From JANQEA01 sp964530075 (GTDB taxonomy: Bacteria > Bipolaricaulota > Bipolaricaulia > UBA7950 > UBA9294), in contig CAZGXU010000018.1 of assembly GCA_964530075.1 (NCBI GenBank), forward strand, positions 1-38,595: a stretch of 38,595 nt of DNA, in the 5' to 3' direction. The notes under the pieces were generated by a model. That model searched no databases and was not told the origin of the DNA. It saw only the letters and a list, made by a program, of their open reading frames with translations. This document shows positions 8,539 through 17,388 of this stretch, one piece after another; within the stretch, counting starts at the first letter, position 1; the number at the start of each line of letters is the position of its first letter. The position numbers and the translations under genes are program-made.

Positions 8539-9297
8539 CTATTCCTGTTCGGTGATCTCCAGGTAATAGGGATGATCGACGACGTCCACGTCGATCAGGT
8601 ACCCGTCCGCATCGAAGTACCCGCAGACGAGGAGGACCTGCTCCTCCGCTTTGATGTCGACCAAGCCCCACGCGTCGTCCCCGATCGGACAGACGCTCTC
8701 CAGGTCGAGGTACGTCGGCCGGCGCGCGGGGAGCGGAAGCTCCCGATAGTACAGAAGCGTGCCGTGTGCGTCGTACATGTACAGCGAGCCGAAGACGAGC
8801 CGGTCGTGTGGATTCAGGATCGTGACCGTCGTCCGCCGGTTCTGCGTGTTCGCGTAATTCAGTCCGTACCAATACGCATCGATGGAAAGGTCGGAGGGGA
8901 TGACGCCGAGCTCCCCGTAGTTCTCGACGAACAGCCAGCCTTCTCCCGTCCCGAGCCACGAGCCGATCTGGAGGAGAAGCTGGCTTTCGATCTCGGCCAG
9001 ACCCCACGTCGACTCGTCCGTCTCGGTGAAGAGGGCGTTAAGGTAGACGGCCCTCGACTCGTACGCCGTCAGGCCGTACACCGATTGGAGGATCGGCGAG
9101 CCGTTCGCGTCGTAGAGGCGCACGGCGGCGGCGTCCTCCATCGTGACCCCGCTCGCGTTGGTCAACACGATGACCGTGGAGAGTCCCGGCGCGCAGTCGT
9201 AGTACGCCCAGTACGTGTGCGCGAACGTCGCCGACCCGATGCAGGCCGAGAGCACGGCACAGACCATCGTTCCCACCCAGGCTCGGATACCGTTCAA
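8539..9297 (-). CDS. Secreted protein of unknown function
   Basis: A 252-residue product with an N-terminal signal peptide (MCAVLSACIGSATFA) and a mature part of beta-strand-like segments (STVIVLTNASG, TTVTILNPHDRLVFGSLYMYD, YLDLESVCP). The repeated pattern resembles Ig-like or cell-surface beta-sandwich proteins, but I recognise no family. The start is TTG at 9297 with AAGGAAGGA just upstream. It begins 27 bases after the uvrA stop on the same strand, so it may be read through from uvrBA, though no functional link is evident. Confidence 0.72.
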   Translation of the reverse strand: MNGIRAWVGTMVCAVLSACIGSATFAHTYWAYYDCAPGLSTVIVLTNASGVTMEDAAAVRLYDANGSPILQSVYGLTAYESRAVYLNALFTETDESTWGLAEIESQLLLQIGSWLGTGEGWLFVENYGELGVIPSDLSIDAYWYGLNYANTQNRRTTVTILNPHDRLVFGSLYMYDAHGTLLYYRELPLPARRPTYLDLESVCPIGDDAWGLVDIKAEEQVLLVCGYFDADGYLIDVDVVDHPYYLEITEQE

Positions 9298-9324
9298 TGA
9301 TCCTTCCTTTCGAAACCGACGGCG

Positions 9325-12171
9325 CTACGATCGATCTCGCGACGCCGCGTTGGCGACCGGCCGTTCGAGGATCCCCCGCAGGTACTGCGCGGTGTACGAC
9401 GCTTCGACATCGAGGATCTCCTCGGGCGTGCCGGTGGCGATGACCCGTCCGCCTCCGTCGCCCCCTTCCGGACCGAGATCGATGATCCAGTCGGCCGTCT
9501 TCACCACGTCGAGGTTGTGCTCGATCACGACGACCGTGTTCCCGGCGTCGACGAGGCGATGGAGCACCTCGAGCAGCTTGCTGACGTCGGCCGCGTGGAG
9601 CCCGGTCGTCGGCTCGTCGAGGATATACAGCGTCTTCCCGGTCGACCGCTTCGACAGCTCCTTCGCCAGCTTGATCCGCTGGGCCTCCCCGCCGGAGAGT
9701 TCCGTCGCCGGCTGTCCGAGCTCGATATAGGTCAACCCCACGTCGTAGAGCGTCTGGAGCCTCCGGCGGATCCGCGGAACGTTCTCGAAGAACGTCAGCG
9801 CCTCCTCGACCGACATCGACAGCACATCGGCGATCGACTTTCCCTTGTAGCGCACCTGGAGCGTCTCCCGATTGTACCGCGTCCCCTTGCAGACCTCGCA
9901 CGGCACGTACACGTCGGGGAGGAAATGCATCTCGATCTTCTCCTGCCCCTGCCCCTGGCACGACTCGCACCGGCCGCCCTTGACGTTGAAGCTGAATCGG
10001 CCGGTCGGGTATCCGCGGAGCTTCGCGTCCGGGGTTCGGGCGAACAACGCGCGGATGTCATCGAAGACCTTGGTGTAGGTCGCCGGGTTCGATCGGGGCG
10101 TCCGCCCGATCGGCGACTGATCGATCTCGATCACCTTGTCGATGTGCTCGATCCCGTGGATCCCGTCGTGCGGGCCGGCCCGACGCGCCCCCACATGCAG
10201 TTCGTGCGCGACGCCGCGATAGAGGATCTCGTCGACCAGCGAGCTCTTCCCGGATCCGGAGACGCCGGTGACGCAGACGAACCGACCGAGAGGGAACTCC
10301 ACGTCGATCCCTCGCAGGTTGTGAACCGCGGCGCCGAGGACCCTGAGGGACTTCCCGTTCCCCTTTCGCCGCGCTGCGGGGATCGGGATCCGCAGCTTCC
10401 CGGACAGGTACCGCCCGGTGACCGACTCGGGATGGGCGGCGACCTCCCCCGGGGGCCCCGCGACGACGACGCGCCCCCCGTGCAGTCCGGCGCCCGGACC
10501 GAGGTCGAGGATGAAGTCGCTCTCGCGCATCGTCTCCTCGTCGTGCTCGACGACGATCACGGTGTTTCCGAGGTCGCGCAGCCCCTTGAGTGTCTCGAGC
10601 AAACGCCGGTTGTCCCGCTGGTGGAGCCCGATCGACGGCTCGTCGAGGACGTAGAGGACCCCGGTCAGCTGGCTCCCGATCTGGGTCGCCAGGCGGATCC
10701 GCTGCGCCTCGCCGCCGGCGAGCGTCCCCGCCTGCCGATCGAGGGTCAGGTAATCGAGGCCGACCGCGACCATGAACCCGAGCCGCGCCTTGATCTCCTT
10801 CAGGATCTGAGCGGCGATCAGCTCCTCACGGGGCGAGAGGGAGAGGTTCTCGAAGAAGGTCAGCGCGCTGCGGATCGACAGGGCCGTGACCTCGTGGATG
10901 TTCAGCCCGTCGATCGTGACCGCCAGGACCTCCGGCTTCAGCCGCGCCCCCTGGCAGACCGGACAGGGGAGCGTCGCCAGGTACTGCTCCAGCTCCTGTC
11001 GCCACTGCTCCGACGTCGTCTCCCGGTACCACCGCTCGAGCGAGACGACGATCCCGCGGAACGGCCGCTTGACCGTCCGCTCGTAGCCCGATGGCGACTT
11101 GTAACGGAAGGTGATCTCCTTGCCTCCGGTCCCGTAGAGGATGACGTCGAGTTTCTTCTTCGGGATCTCGCCGAGCGGCTGGTAGGGGTCGATCTCCAGC
11201 GACGCCGCCAGTGCGGTCATCTGCGCTTCGTACCATCTGCTCGACGTATTGGCGAACGGGATCAGTCCACCGTTCAGCACCCCGGACCGCGGGTCGACCA
11301 CCAGCTCCGGATCGATCTCCTTTCGGAACCCGAGCCCGCTGCACTCCGGGCAGGCGCCGAACGGGCTGTTGAACGAGAACATCCGCGGAGACAGCTCCTC
11401 GTAGCTCACGCCGCACTGGATGCACGCGTACTGTTCGCTGTACATGTGCTCGTCCCCGTCGCCGGTGATCAGGCTGACCAATCCGCCGCCGTGCTTCAGC
11501 GCCGTCTCCACCGAATCGGCGATTCGGGACCGCTTCCCCGGGTTGACGACGACGCGGTCGACGACGATCTCGATTGTGTGCTTCTGCTGCTTGACGAGCT
11601 CGATCTCCTCGTAGAGCGTCCGGACGACCCCGTCGACGCGGACGCGCGTGAATCCCTCCTGCCGGATCTCGTCGAACGTCCTCTTGTACTCGCCCTTCCG
11701 CCCGCGGACGACCGGGGAAAGGATCTGGACCGTGGTCCCCTCCGGGAATTCCATGACGGCGTCGATGATCTGCTCCGCCGACTGCTGACTGATCGGCTCG
11801 CCGCACGTCGGGCAGTGGGGACGCCCGATCCTCGCGTAGAGGAGGCGGAGGTAGTCGTAGATCTCGGTCACTGTGCCGACGGTCGATCGCGGGTTGTGGC
11901 TGCGGCTCTTCTGGTCGATCGAGATCGCCGGCGAGAGCCCCTCGATGAAGTCGACGTCCGGCTTGTCCATCTGACCGAGAAACTGGCGCGCGTACGCCGA
12001 CAGGGATTCGACGTAGCGGCGTTGCCCCTCGGCGTAGATCGTGTCGAACGCCAACGAGCTCTTCCCCGAACCGGAGATCCCGGTGATGACGATCAGCCGG
12101 TCGCGCGGGAGGACGACGTCGATGTCCTTCAGGTTGTGCTCCCGCGCACCCTTCACGTGGATGGCGTTCAT
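9325..12171 (-). CDS. uvrA: Excinuclease ABC subunit A
   Basis: The 948-residue ATPase scans DNA for bulky damage in nucleotide excision repair, as a dimer that loads UvrB. It has both ABC modules: N-terminal Walker A GISGSGKSSLAFDTIYAEG and C-terminal Walker A GVSGSGKSSLVDEIL; signature/Walker B blocks LAGGEAQRIRLA...LDEPSIGLH and LSGGEAQRIKLA...LDEPTTGLH. Zinc-binding cysteines appear in CIQC...CPEC (insertion) and CESC...CEVC (C-terminal finger). Length is that of the family. Its ATG overlaps the uvrB stop (ATGA), so translation is coupled. The product and order uvrB-uvrA are certain; no regulatory box specific to SOS was seen. Confidence 0.99.
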   Translation of the reverse strand: MNAIHVKGAREHNLKDIDVVLPRDRLIVITGISGSGKSSLAFDTIYAEGQRRYVESLSAYARQFLGQMDKPDVDFIEGLSPAISIDQKSRSHNPRSTVGTVTEIYDYLRLLYARIGRPHCPTCGEPISQQSAEQIIDAVMEFPEGTTVQILSPVVRGRKGEYKRTFDEIRQEGFTRVRVDGVVRTLYEEIELVKQQKHTIEIVVDRVVVNPGKRSRIADSVETALKHGGGLVSLITGDGDEHMYSEQYACIQCGVSYEELSPRMFSFNSPFGACPECSGLGFRKEIDPELVVDPRSGVLNGGLIPFANTSSRWYEAQMTALAASLEIDPYQPLGEIPKKKLDVILYGTGGKEITFRYKSPSGYERTVKRPFRGIVVSLERWYRETTSEQWRQELEQYLATLPCPVCQGARLKPEVLAVTIDGLNIHEVTALSIRSALTFFENLSLSPREELIAAQILKEIKARLGFMVAVGLDYLTLDRQAGTLAGGEAQRIRLATQIGSQLTGVLYVLDEPSIGLHQRDNRRLLETLKGLRDLGNTVIVVEHDEETMRESDFILDLGPGAGLHGGRVVVAGPPGEVAAHPESVTGRYLSGKLRIPIPAARRKGNGKSLRVLGAAVHNLRGIDVEFPLGRFVCVTGVSGSGKSSLVDEILYRGVAHELHVGARRAGPHDGIHGIEHIDKVIEIDQSPIGRTPRSNPATYTKVFDDIRALFARTPDAKLRGYPTGRFSFNVKGGRCESCQGQGQEKIEMHFLPDVYVPCEVCKGTRYNRETLQVRYKGKSIADVLSMSVEEALTFFENVPRIRRRLQTLYDVGLTYIELGQPATELSGGEAQRIKLAKELSKRSTGKTLYILDEPTTGLHAADVSKLLEVLHRLVDAGNTVVVIEHNLDVVKTADWIIDLGPEGGDGGGRVIATGTPEEILDVEASYTAQYLRGILERPVANAASRDRS

Positions 12172-14162
12172 AGTCCCTTCTTCAGCTCCCGGATCTCGTC
12201 GCGCAGGTTCGCCGCCAGCTCGAACTCCAGGCGATCGGCCGCCTGGTGCATCTGCTTCTCGATGTCCTTGATCACCGCGATCAGCTCGTCCCCCGACCCC
12301 GGCTCGGGCCGCTCGCGGATCCGCTGCGGCTGAGGGGACGCCGACCGGAGCGATTGAACGATGTCCGTGATCTCCCGCCGGACCGTCTGTGGTGTGATCC
12401 CGTGCGCCTCGTTGTAGGCGATCTGAACCGATCGGCGTCGGTTCGTCTCGTCGACGGCGTGGCGGATCGAGTCGGTCAGCGTGTCGGCGTACATCAGCAC
12501 CTTCCCGCGGACGTTTCGCGCCGCCCTCCCGATCGTCTGGATCAGCGACGTCCCCGACCGGAGGAATCCTTCCTTGTCCGCGTCGAGGACCGCCACCAAC
12601 GCCACCTCGGGGAGGTCGAGCCCCTCCCGGAGGAGGTTGATCCCGACGAGCACGTCGAAGTTCCCCAATCGCAGGTCCCGGAGGATATCGATCCGATCGA
12701 GCGTGTCGATCTCCGAGTGGAGGTATCGCGCGCGGATCCCCAGCTCGACCAAGTACTCGGTCAGGTCCTCGGCCATCCGCTTGGTCAGCGTCGTGACCAG
12801 CACCCGCTCGCCCCTCGCGACGACATCGCGGATCTCGGCGATCAGGTGATCGACCTGCCCCTTCACCGGGTGGACCTGCACCTCGGGATCGACGAGGCCG
12901 GTCGGGCGGATGAGCTGCTCGACGATCCGCTCGCTGTGCTCCTTCTCGTACGGCCCCGGTGTGGCCGACATGAAGACCGCCTGGTTGACGCGCTCCTCGA
13001 ACTCGGCGAACGTCAGCGGGCGGTTGTCGAGCGCTGACGGGAGGCGGAACCCGTAGTCGACAAGGGTCGTCTTCCGCGACCGATCCCCGTGGTACATCCC
13101 GCGGATCTGCGGAACCGTCTGGTGCGATTCGTCGATCACGAGGAGGAAGTCGCTCGGGAAGTAGTCGATCAGGACCGACGGCGGCTGCCCGGCCCGACGG
13201 CCGTCGAGGTGCCTGGAGTAGTTCTCGATCCCGGTGCAGTACCCCATCTCCTGCAGCATCTCCAGGTCGTACCGCGTCCGCTGCTCGAGCCGCTGCGCCT
13301 CGAGGAGACGCCCCTCTTTCCGCAGTCGGCCGAGGCGCTCCTCCAGCTCGTCGGCGATCTCGTCGATGGCGAGCCGTATCCGCTCGTTCGGCGTGATGAA
13401 GTGCGACGCCGGGTAGATGACGACCTCCTCTTCCTCGCGGATCGGGTGGCCGGTGATCGGGTCGAGGACGGTAATCCGGTCGACCTCGTCGCCGAAGAAC
13501 TCGATCCGGATTACCTTCTCTTCGTACGCCGGGATGATCTCGACCGTGTCTCCGCGGGCGCGGAACGTCCCCCGCTCGAACCCGATCTCGTTGCGGGTGT
13601 ACTGCAGCTGGATCATCGCCCGCATGACGTCGTCGCGATCCCGGTGCTCACCGCGCTTGAGATCGATCGACATGTCATGGTAGTTCGCCGGCGAGCCGAG
13701 CCCGTAGATGCAGGAAACCGACGCGACGATGATCACGTCGCGCCGCTCGAACAGGGCCGACGTCGCCGCGTGGCGGAGGCGATCGATCTCGTCGTTGATC
13801 GACGAGTCCTTCTCGATGTAGGTGTCGGTCTGGGGCAGATAGGCCTCCGGCTGGTAGTAGTCGTAGTACGAGACGAAGTAGTGGACCGCGTTGTTCGGGA
13901 ACAGCTCGCGGAACTCGTTGCACAGCTGCGCCGTCAGCGTCTTGTTGTGCGCGATCACCAGCGTCGGCCGCTGCACCCCCTGGATCACGTTGGCGATGGT
14001 GAACGTCTTCCCGGTCCCGGTCGCTCCCAGAAGCGTCTGGTAGTGGTACCCCGCTTCCACCCCGTCGACCAGGGAGGCGATCGCGTCCGGCTGATCGCCA
14101 CACGGGCTCATGTGATCCGAAATCTGGAATCCGGCCTTCTCACCGACCTTTGGCAGTCGCAT
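12168..14162 (-). CDS. uvrB: Excinuclease ABC subunit B
   Basis: A 664-residue helicase-fold subunit that verifies damage and recruits UvrC. Features in order: Walker A LLGATGTGKTFTIANVI; the damage-wedging beta-hairpin region YYDYYQPEAYLPQTDTY; Walker B VIDESHQTVPQ; helicase motifs DYGFRLPSALDNRPL, FMSATPGPYE, LVTTLTKRMAEDLT and QTIGRAARN; and the C-terminal UVR helices (IKDIEKQMHQAADRLEFE) that bind UvrC. Length is typical. The ATG at 14162 lies 11 bases from a good -10 box, so its leader is only about four bases long and lacks a ribosome binding site. An imperfect dyad CCTAAACTAGG sits immediately before the start codon. Confidence 0.99.
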   Translation of the reverse strand: MRLPKVGEKAGFQISDHMSPCGDQPDAIASLVDGVEAGYHYQTLLGATGTGKTFTIANVIQGVQRPTLVIAHNKTLTAQLCNEFRELFPNNAVHYFVSYYDYYQPEAYLPQTDTYIEKDSSINDEIDRLRHAATSALFERRDVIIVASVSCIYGLGSPANYHDMSIDLKRGEHRDRDDVMRAMIQLQYTRNEIGFERGTFRARGDTVEIIPAYEEKVIRIEFFGDEVDRITVLDPITGHPIREEEEVVIYPASHFITPNERIRLAIDEIADELEERLGRLRKEGRLLEAQRLEQRTRYDLEMLQEMGYCTGIENYSRHLDGRRAGQPPSVLIDYFPSDFLLVIDESHQTVPQIRGMYHGDRSRKTTLVDYGFRLPSALDNRPLTFAEFEERVNQAVFMSATPGPYEKEHSERIVEQLIRPTGLVDPEVQVHPVKGQVDHLIAEIRDVVARGERVLVTTLTKRMAEDLTEYLVELGIRARYLHSEIDTLDRIDILRDLRLGNFDVLVGINLLREGLDLPEVALVAVLDADKEGFLRSGTSLIQTIGRAARNVRGKVLMYADTLTDSIRHAVDETNRRRSVQIAYNEAHGITPQTVRREITDIVQSLRSASPQPQRIRERPEPGSGDELIAVIKDIEKQMHQAADRLEFELAANLRDEIRELKKGL

Positions 14163-14173
14163 CCTAGTTTAGG

Positions 14174-14202
14174 ATGGTACCCGGTTTCGGACGGACGGTC
14201 AA
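14174..14202 (-). promoter_or_regulatory. uvrB promoter
   Basis: On the minus strand TTGACC (14202-14197), 17-base spacer, TACCAT (14179-14174). Initiation about seven bases on would leave a leader of about four bases before the uvrB ATG. The dyad CCTA-AAC-TAGG at 14163-14173 covers the predicted start site and could be an operator; I do not recognise its regulator. Confidence 0.6.
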
Positions 14203-14233
14203 CGGAGCCGGCGACGGATTCGGCCGACGCGGC

Positions 14234-14515
14234 TCACCGGACGATGCGGAAGTCGGAGTACGTCCCCCCGGCGTCCCCCCACTCCGCGTCGACCCGCTCG
14301 ACATGCGCGAACTCCGGGCCGCGCTCGAGCCAGGCGAGAAGACGGTCGAGCCGCTCGCGCGGGCCCTCGGCGACGACGCGGACGGTCCCGTCGGGAAGGT
14401 TGCGGACCGCCCCCGTGAGTCCGAGCTGCGACGCCTCGATCCGCGTGTTGTGCCGGAAGAAGACGCCCTGAACGAATCCATGGACGATCGCTTCGAGTCG
14501 CTCGTCGTGAGCCAT
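14234..14515 (-). CDS. acyP: Acylphosphatase
   Basis: A 93-residue cytoplasmic enzyme that hydrolyses acyl phosphates. The signature HGFVQGVFFRHNT contains the phosphate-binding Arg, and the second block GLTGAVRNLPDGTVRVVAEG contains the catalytic Asn (VRN). Length matches the family. I chose ATG 14515 because GGAGGGAGAAGGCG precedes it and family proteins start there; the frame is open to 14572. It lies between the radical SAM gene (46 bases upstream) and uvrB, all on the minus strand. Confidence 0.95.
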   Translation of the reverse strand: MAHDERLEAIVHGFVQGVFFRHNTRIEASQLGLTGAVRNLPDGTVRVVAEGPRERLDRLLAWLERGPEFAHVERVDAEWGDAGGTYSDFRIVR

Positions 14516-14561
14516 CGCCTTCTCCCTCCGCGCGGACCGGCCCTCGCCCTTCAGTGTACCG

Positions 14562-15461
14562 TCATCGAACATCCCCGTCCTGCGCGAACCGATGGAGCCC
14601 CGCTCCCCTCGCGAACCCGACCGCCTCCTCGTACTCCGCCGCCGTGATCCGGCGGCGCAACGCCGGCACCTCGGCGGCGCGATGGCACGGGCGGTACTGG
14701 TCCATCACGTTGACGTACGTGTCGGGCGAGATCTCCTCCGCGAGGAACCGCATCCCGCTTTCCGTCCCGGCGAGCCGTTCGGGGAGGACGAGATGGCGGA
14801 CGAGCAGCCCCCGCCGCGCGATCCCGTCGGCGTCTATTTCGAGACCCCCGACCTGGCGATGCATCTCCCGCAACGCCGCCCGCGATCGGGCGACGTACCC
14901 TCGGACGCCGGAGAGCCGCTTCGCCGATCCGTCGTCCCCGTACTTCAGGTCCGGCATGTACACGTCGACGATCCCGTCGAGGCATCGGAGAACGTCCACC
15001 GACTCGTACCCGTCGCTATTCCAGACGATCGGGAGAGCGAACCCCTCCTCCGCCGCGATCGCCAACGCCCGAACGATCGACGCGGCATGCGGGGTCGGCG
15101 TCACGAGGTTGAGGTTATGACAGCCGATCTCCTGGATCCGCAGGAAGATCGCCGCCAGACCCTCGTTCGAGATGTCCACCCCTTCCCGCTCCTGGCTGAT
15201 TTGCCAATTCTGGCAGAAGAGGCAGGCGAGGGGGCAGCCGGAGAAGAAGACGGTCCCCGATCCGATCCGCCCGACGAGCGGCCGCTCCTCCCCGAAGTGC
15301 GGTCCGAAGCTGGCCACCCTCGCGGAGACACCGACGCCGCAGCGCCCGAGCTCCCCCGAGAGCCGGTCGACGGCGCACGCGTTCGGACAAAGTCGACAGG
15401 GTGAGGACATCCCCGTCAACTGTTCAGCTCGTTCGACGAGTTCCGGGAGATGCATCCGCAT
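14562..15461 (-). CDS. PflA-like radical SAM protein (COG1313 type)
   Basis: A 299-residue radical SAM protein. The [4Fe-4S] motif GCPLACLFCQNWQIS has the CxxxCxxC spacing that binds SAM. An N-terminal Cys cluster (CRLCPNACAVDR...GRCGVG) is typical of the COG1313 group called PflX, distant relatives of pyruvate formate-lyase activase. Further family blocks are NLNLVTPTPHAASI and VYMPDLKYGD. The substrate of this group is not established, and no glycyl-radical enzyme is in the window. The ribosome binding site GGAGGAACG serves either the ATG at 15461 or the one at 15455; spacing slightly favours the second. Acylphosphatase follows on the same strand. Confidence 0.88.
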   Translation of the reverse strand: MRMHLPELVERAEQLTGMSSPCRLCPNACAVDRLSGELGRCGVGVSARVASFGPHFGEERPLVGRIGSGTVFFSGCPLACLFCQNWQISQEREGVDISNEGLAAIFLRIQEIGCHNLNLVTPTPHAASIVRALAIAAEEGFALPIVWNSDGYESVDVLRCLDGIVDVYMPDLKYGDDGSAKRLSGVRGYVARSRAALREMHRQVGGLEIDADGIARRGLLVRHLVLPERLAGTESGMRFLAEEISPDTYVNVMDQYRPCHRAAEVPALRRRITAAEYEEAVGFARGAGLHRFAQDGDVR

Positions 15462-15487
15462 CGTTCCTCCACCGCCATGGTACCCGC

Positions 15488-15515
15488 TTGCCTGGGCGGA
15501 CTGCCCGAATAGAAT
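15488..15515 (+). promoter_or_regulatory. Promoter of the 50-residue coiled-coil gene
   Basis: TTGCCT (15488-15493), 16-base spacer, TAGAAT (15510-15515). Predicted start near 15522 leaves about 30 bases of leader carrying AAGGAAGGAGGGG. Confidence 0.5.
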
Positions 15516-15551
15516 CAGACCGAACCTGTCGAATCAAGGAAGGAGGGGCCG

Positions 15552-15704
15552 ATGGCTTTCGTCTCCAAGAAGGACCTCATCGAGAAAGTTCGTCCGCTCG
15601 TCGAGCGCCTGTCGCGACTCCAGGAGGAGCTGGACGACCTCTGTGACGCGATCGAAAACCTCGCGGAGGAGATCGACGAGGCGCTCGACGAGGCCGAGGA
15701 GTAG
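15552..15704 (+). CDS. Small acidic coiled-coil protein (50 residues)
   Basis: The short gene encodes 50 residues, MAFVSKKDLIEKVRPLVERL then SRLQEELDDLCDAIENLAEE and an acidic tail ending DEAEE. Hydrophobic residues fall in a heptad pattern (V, L, L, L, L, I, L, I, L), so it should form one long amphipathic helix or a coiled-coil dimer. A very strong ribosome binding site (AAGGAAGGAGGGG) and a promoter-like pair upstream argue that it is real. I recognise no family; its neighbours (radical SAM gene divergent, decayed SCP2-like gene downstream) give no function. Confidence 0.75.
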   Translation: MAFVSKKDLIEKVRPLVERLSRLQEELDDLCDAIENLAEEIDEALDEAEE

Positions 15705-15786
15705 CCGGCCGGGCCGTTGGAGCGCTCCCCGGTCGTGGCCTCGGCGGACGTTTCGATCGTTCTCTTCGCATCTCAAGGAGGCCACG

Positions 15787-16102
15787 TTGCCGTTTCGATT
15801 CCCGTCCGACGAGCGGATCGTCGAGCTCTCGCGACGGCTGAACGAGAACCCGTCGCACGGGAGTTCCGCCAAGGAAGGGGATTCCATCTTCGTCGTCGAG
15901 CCGGGCGGCGTCCCGGATCGCTGCGCCGTGCTCTGCGTCCGGCGGAGGGCGATCGACGGGGATCTCGACCCGATCCAAAGGGGTGAGGATGCGCAGGCCG
16001 AAGCTCGAAGGGGAACTCGATCAAAATCATGCGCTATCCGAAGGCGCAAAGGAGATCGTCTCCTGCCGCGCCGGCGTCCCGACCAAGTGGCCCGACGGCT
16101 GA
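15787..16102 (+). pseudogene. Decayed SCP2-like (sterol carrier fold) gene
   Basis: From a TTG at 15787 with AAGGAGG six bases upstream, the frame reads LPFRFPSDERIVELSRRLNE and on through GDSIFVVEPGG to DGDLDPIQ. This resembles the N-terminal half of stand-alone SCP2 domain proteins. The matching C-terminal half (MRRPKLEGELDQ, KEIVSCRAGVPTKWPDG, stop at 16100-16102) lies in the +1 frame. The switch is at the run AAAGGGG (15977-15983); one G too many would explain it. The usual central part (about 40 residues between the two halves) also seems missing. Together these suggest a broken gene rather than one sequencing error. The SCP2 assignment is from remembered family pattern. The following 16103-16358 shows no supported gene, only a short CCTCGT...ACGAGG hairpin at 16182-16197. 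Confidence 0.6.
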
Positions 16103-16358
16103 GCCGAACGCGCGTCCCGAGGCGGACCTGGCCCCGCAAGGCCCTCCCGCCGAGCCTGCCCTTTCTCGCCTCGAGGCTCTTCCTCGTCGGGACGAGGTCG
16201 CGTGCCGTGCTCGCTCTCTTCGTCTCCACCGACCCGATTCTGCTTGTCCCTCGGGCGCTTCCCGTCAGGCTCCGCTCGGTCCCGATCGGGCCGAAGGGAT
16301 CCTCGTCCGGCGGGAGTACGAACGGCTGAGGAAGCGGGTGAGCCGGGAGCTCGACCCC

Positions 16359-17138
16359 CTAGTCCGGCTTGAACTCGAGGGCCCAGACCTCGACCGACCG
16401 CGGCAGCGTTCCGGCGTCGATCGTGGCGCTGTAGCCATCGATTTCGCGGACGGTGTACGTCGTCCCGGCGAGTCCCGTGAAGTCCTCCAGCGGCGCCATG
16501 TCCGGCCACGGGGTGTATCCCTCGACGTAGTAGTGCACCGGCAGCACGACCTTCGCCGACGGGAGCTGGGCGACCACCGTCATCGCCTCCGCTGCGTCGA
16601 TCGTGTACGCGCCGCCGACCGGGAGGAACAGGACGTCGACATCGCCGAGGGCGGCGATCTGATTCGTGGTCAGGACTTTGCTCAGATCGCTGTGATGGGC
16701 GAACCGGATCCCGCCGACCTCGAAGCTGAACAGGCAGACAAGGCCGTCGCCACCGCCGCTCGCCGTGACGTGCGACGCTTCGGTGAACCGGACGACGAGG
16801 TCGTCCTGGATCCGCCAGTTCCCTTCCCTCACCCGTCCGGACTCGTTGTCGAACGGCCACACCACGGTAGGGTTGCTCTCCCACCTGACCTTCTCTCCGA
16901 AGCACGGCGGGCAGTGGTCGATGTGCCCGTGCGTGATCAGCACGACGTCGGCCGGAACCGGCAGGCCGGGACAGGGGACATACGACGCGTACGGATTGAT
17001 CATGATCACCGGGCCGCCCTCCGCCTGAATGGTGAAGCACGAATGCCCGAGGTAGGAGACGGCCACCTCTCCAGCGAGGGCGGTCGATCCAAGAATCGCG
17101 AGGGACAAACCGCACGCCAACAGCGCACCCGTTCGCAC
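16359..17138 (-). CDS. Exported metallo-beta-lactamase-fold hydrolase
   Basis: A 259-residue protein with a signal peptide (GALLACGLSLAILGSTALAG) and an UlaG/UPF0173-like metallo-hydrolase domain. Metal ligands visible: the HxHxDH motif in ITHGHIDHCPP, the later RFAHHSDLSK and the C-terminal LPVHYY. The first strand VSYLGHSCFTIQAEGG is typical of the family. Most relatives are cytoplasmic, so the signal peptide is unusual. The start is GTG at 17138 with GGGAGG eight bases upstream; the frame is open much further (17633), but that part runs against the M20 gene. Substrate unknown. It is divergent from the M20 peptidase. Confidence 0.85.
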   Translation of the reverse strand: MRTGALLACGLSLAILGSTALAGEVAVSYLGHSCFTIQAEGGPVIMINPYASYVPCPGLPVPADVVLITHGHIDHCPPCFGEKVRWESNPTVVWPFDNESGRVREGNWRIQDDLVVRFTEASHVTASGGGDGLVCLFSFEVGGIRFAHHSDLSKVLTTNQIAALGDVDVLFLPVGGAYTIDAAEAMTVVAQLPSAKVVLPVHYYVEGYTPWPDMAPLEDFTGLAGTTYTVREIDGYSATIDAGTLPRSVEVWALEFKPD

Positions 17139-17375
17139 GCGAACCACCTCCCGGCGCGTGAGATACGGGATGACGCCCGGATCCAAGCCGCCGCGTCCCC
17201 CATCCACCGGATCACCATCGCCGCTCAATCGATCCGGACAATCGAGGGGCAACCTCCGAGCGGAGTGAGCAAGGCCCCCGACCCGTTCCGTCCAAGGGAG
17301 GCGGGGCACGCTCAAATCCGCCCGCGCGCCTGGCTTCCCGTCGCTCGGCACCCCGGCCGGTCGGCCCCGGTTCCC

Positions 17376-17381
17376 TATAAT
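17376..17381 (+). promoter_or_regulatory. -10 box of the M20 peptidase gene
   Basis: A consensus TATAAT seven bases before the ATG at 17389, implying a leaderless message. No -35 of the usual kind is visible and no ribosome binding site precedes the ATG. Confidence 0.5.
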
Positions 17382-17388
17382 CGCGAAC

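Noticed and set aside
9517..12333. 938-codon open frame on the plus strand opposite uvrA/uvrB
   Set aside because: Mirror frame of high-GC coding sequence; Arg/Asp/Leu-rich with no domain, and the opposite strand encodes clear UvrA and UvrB.
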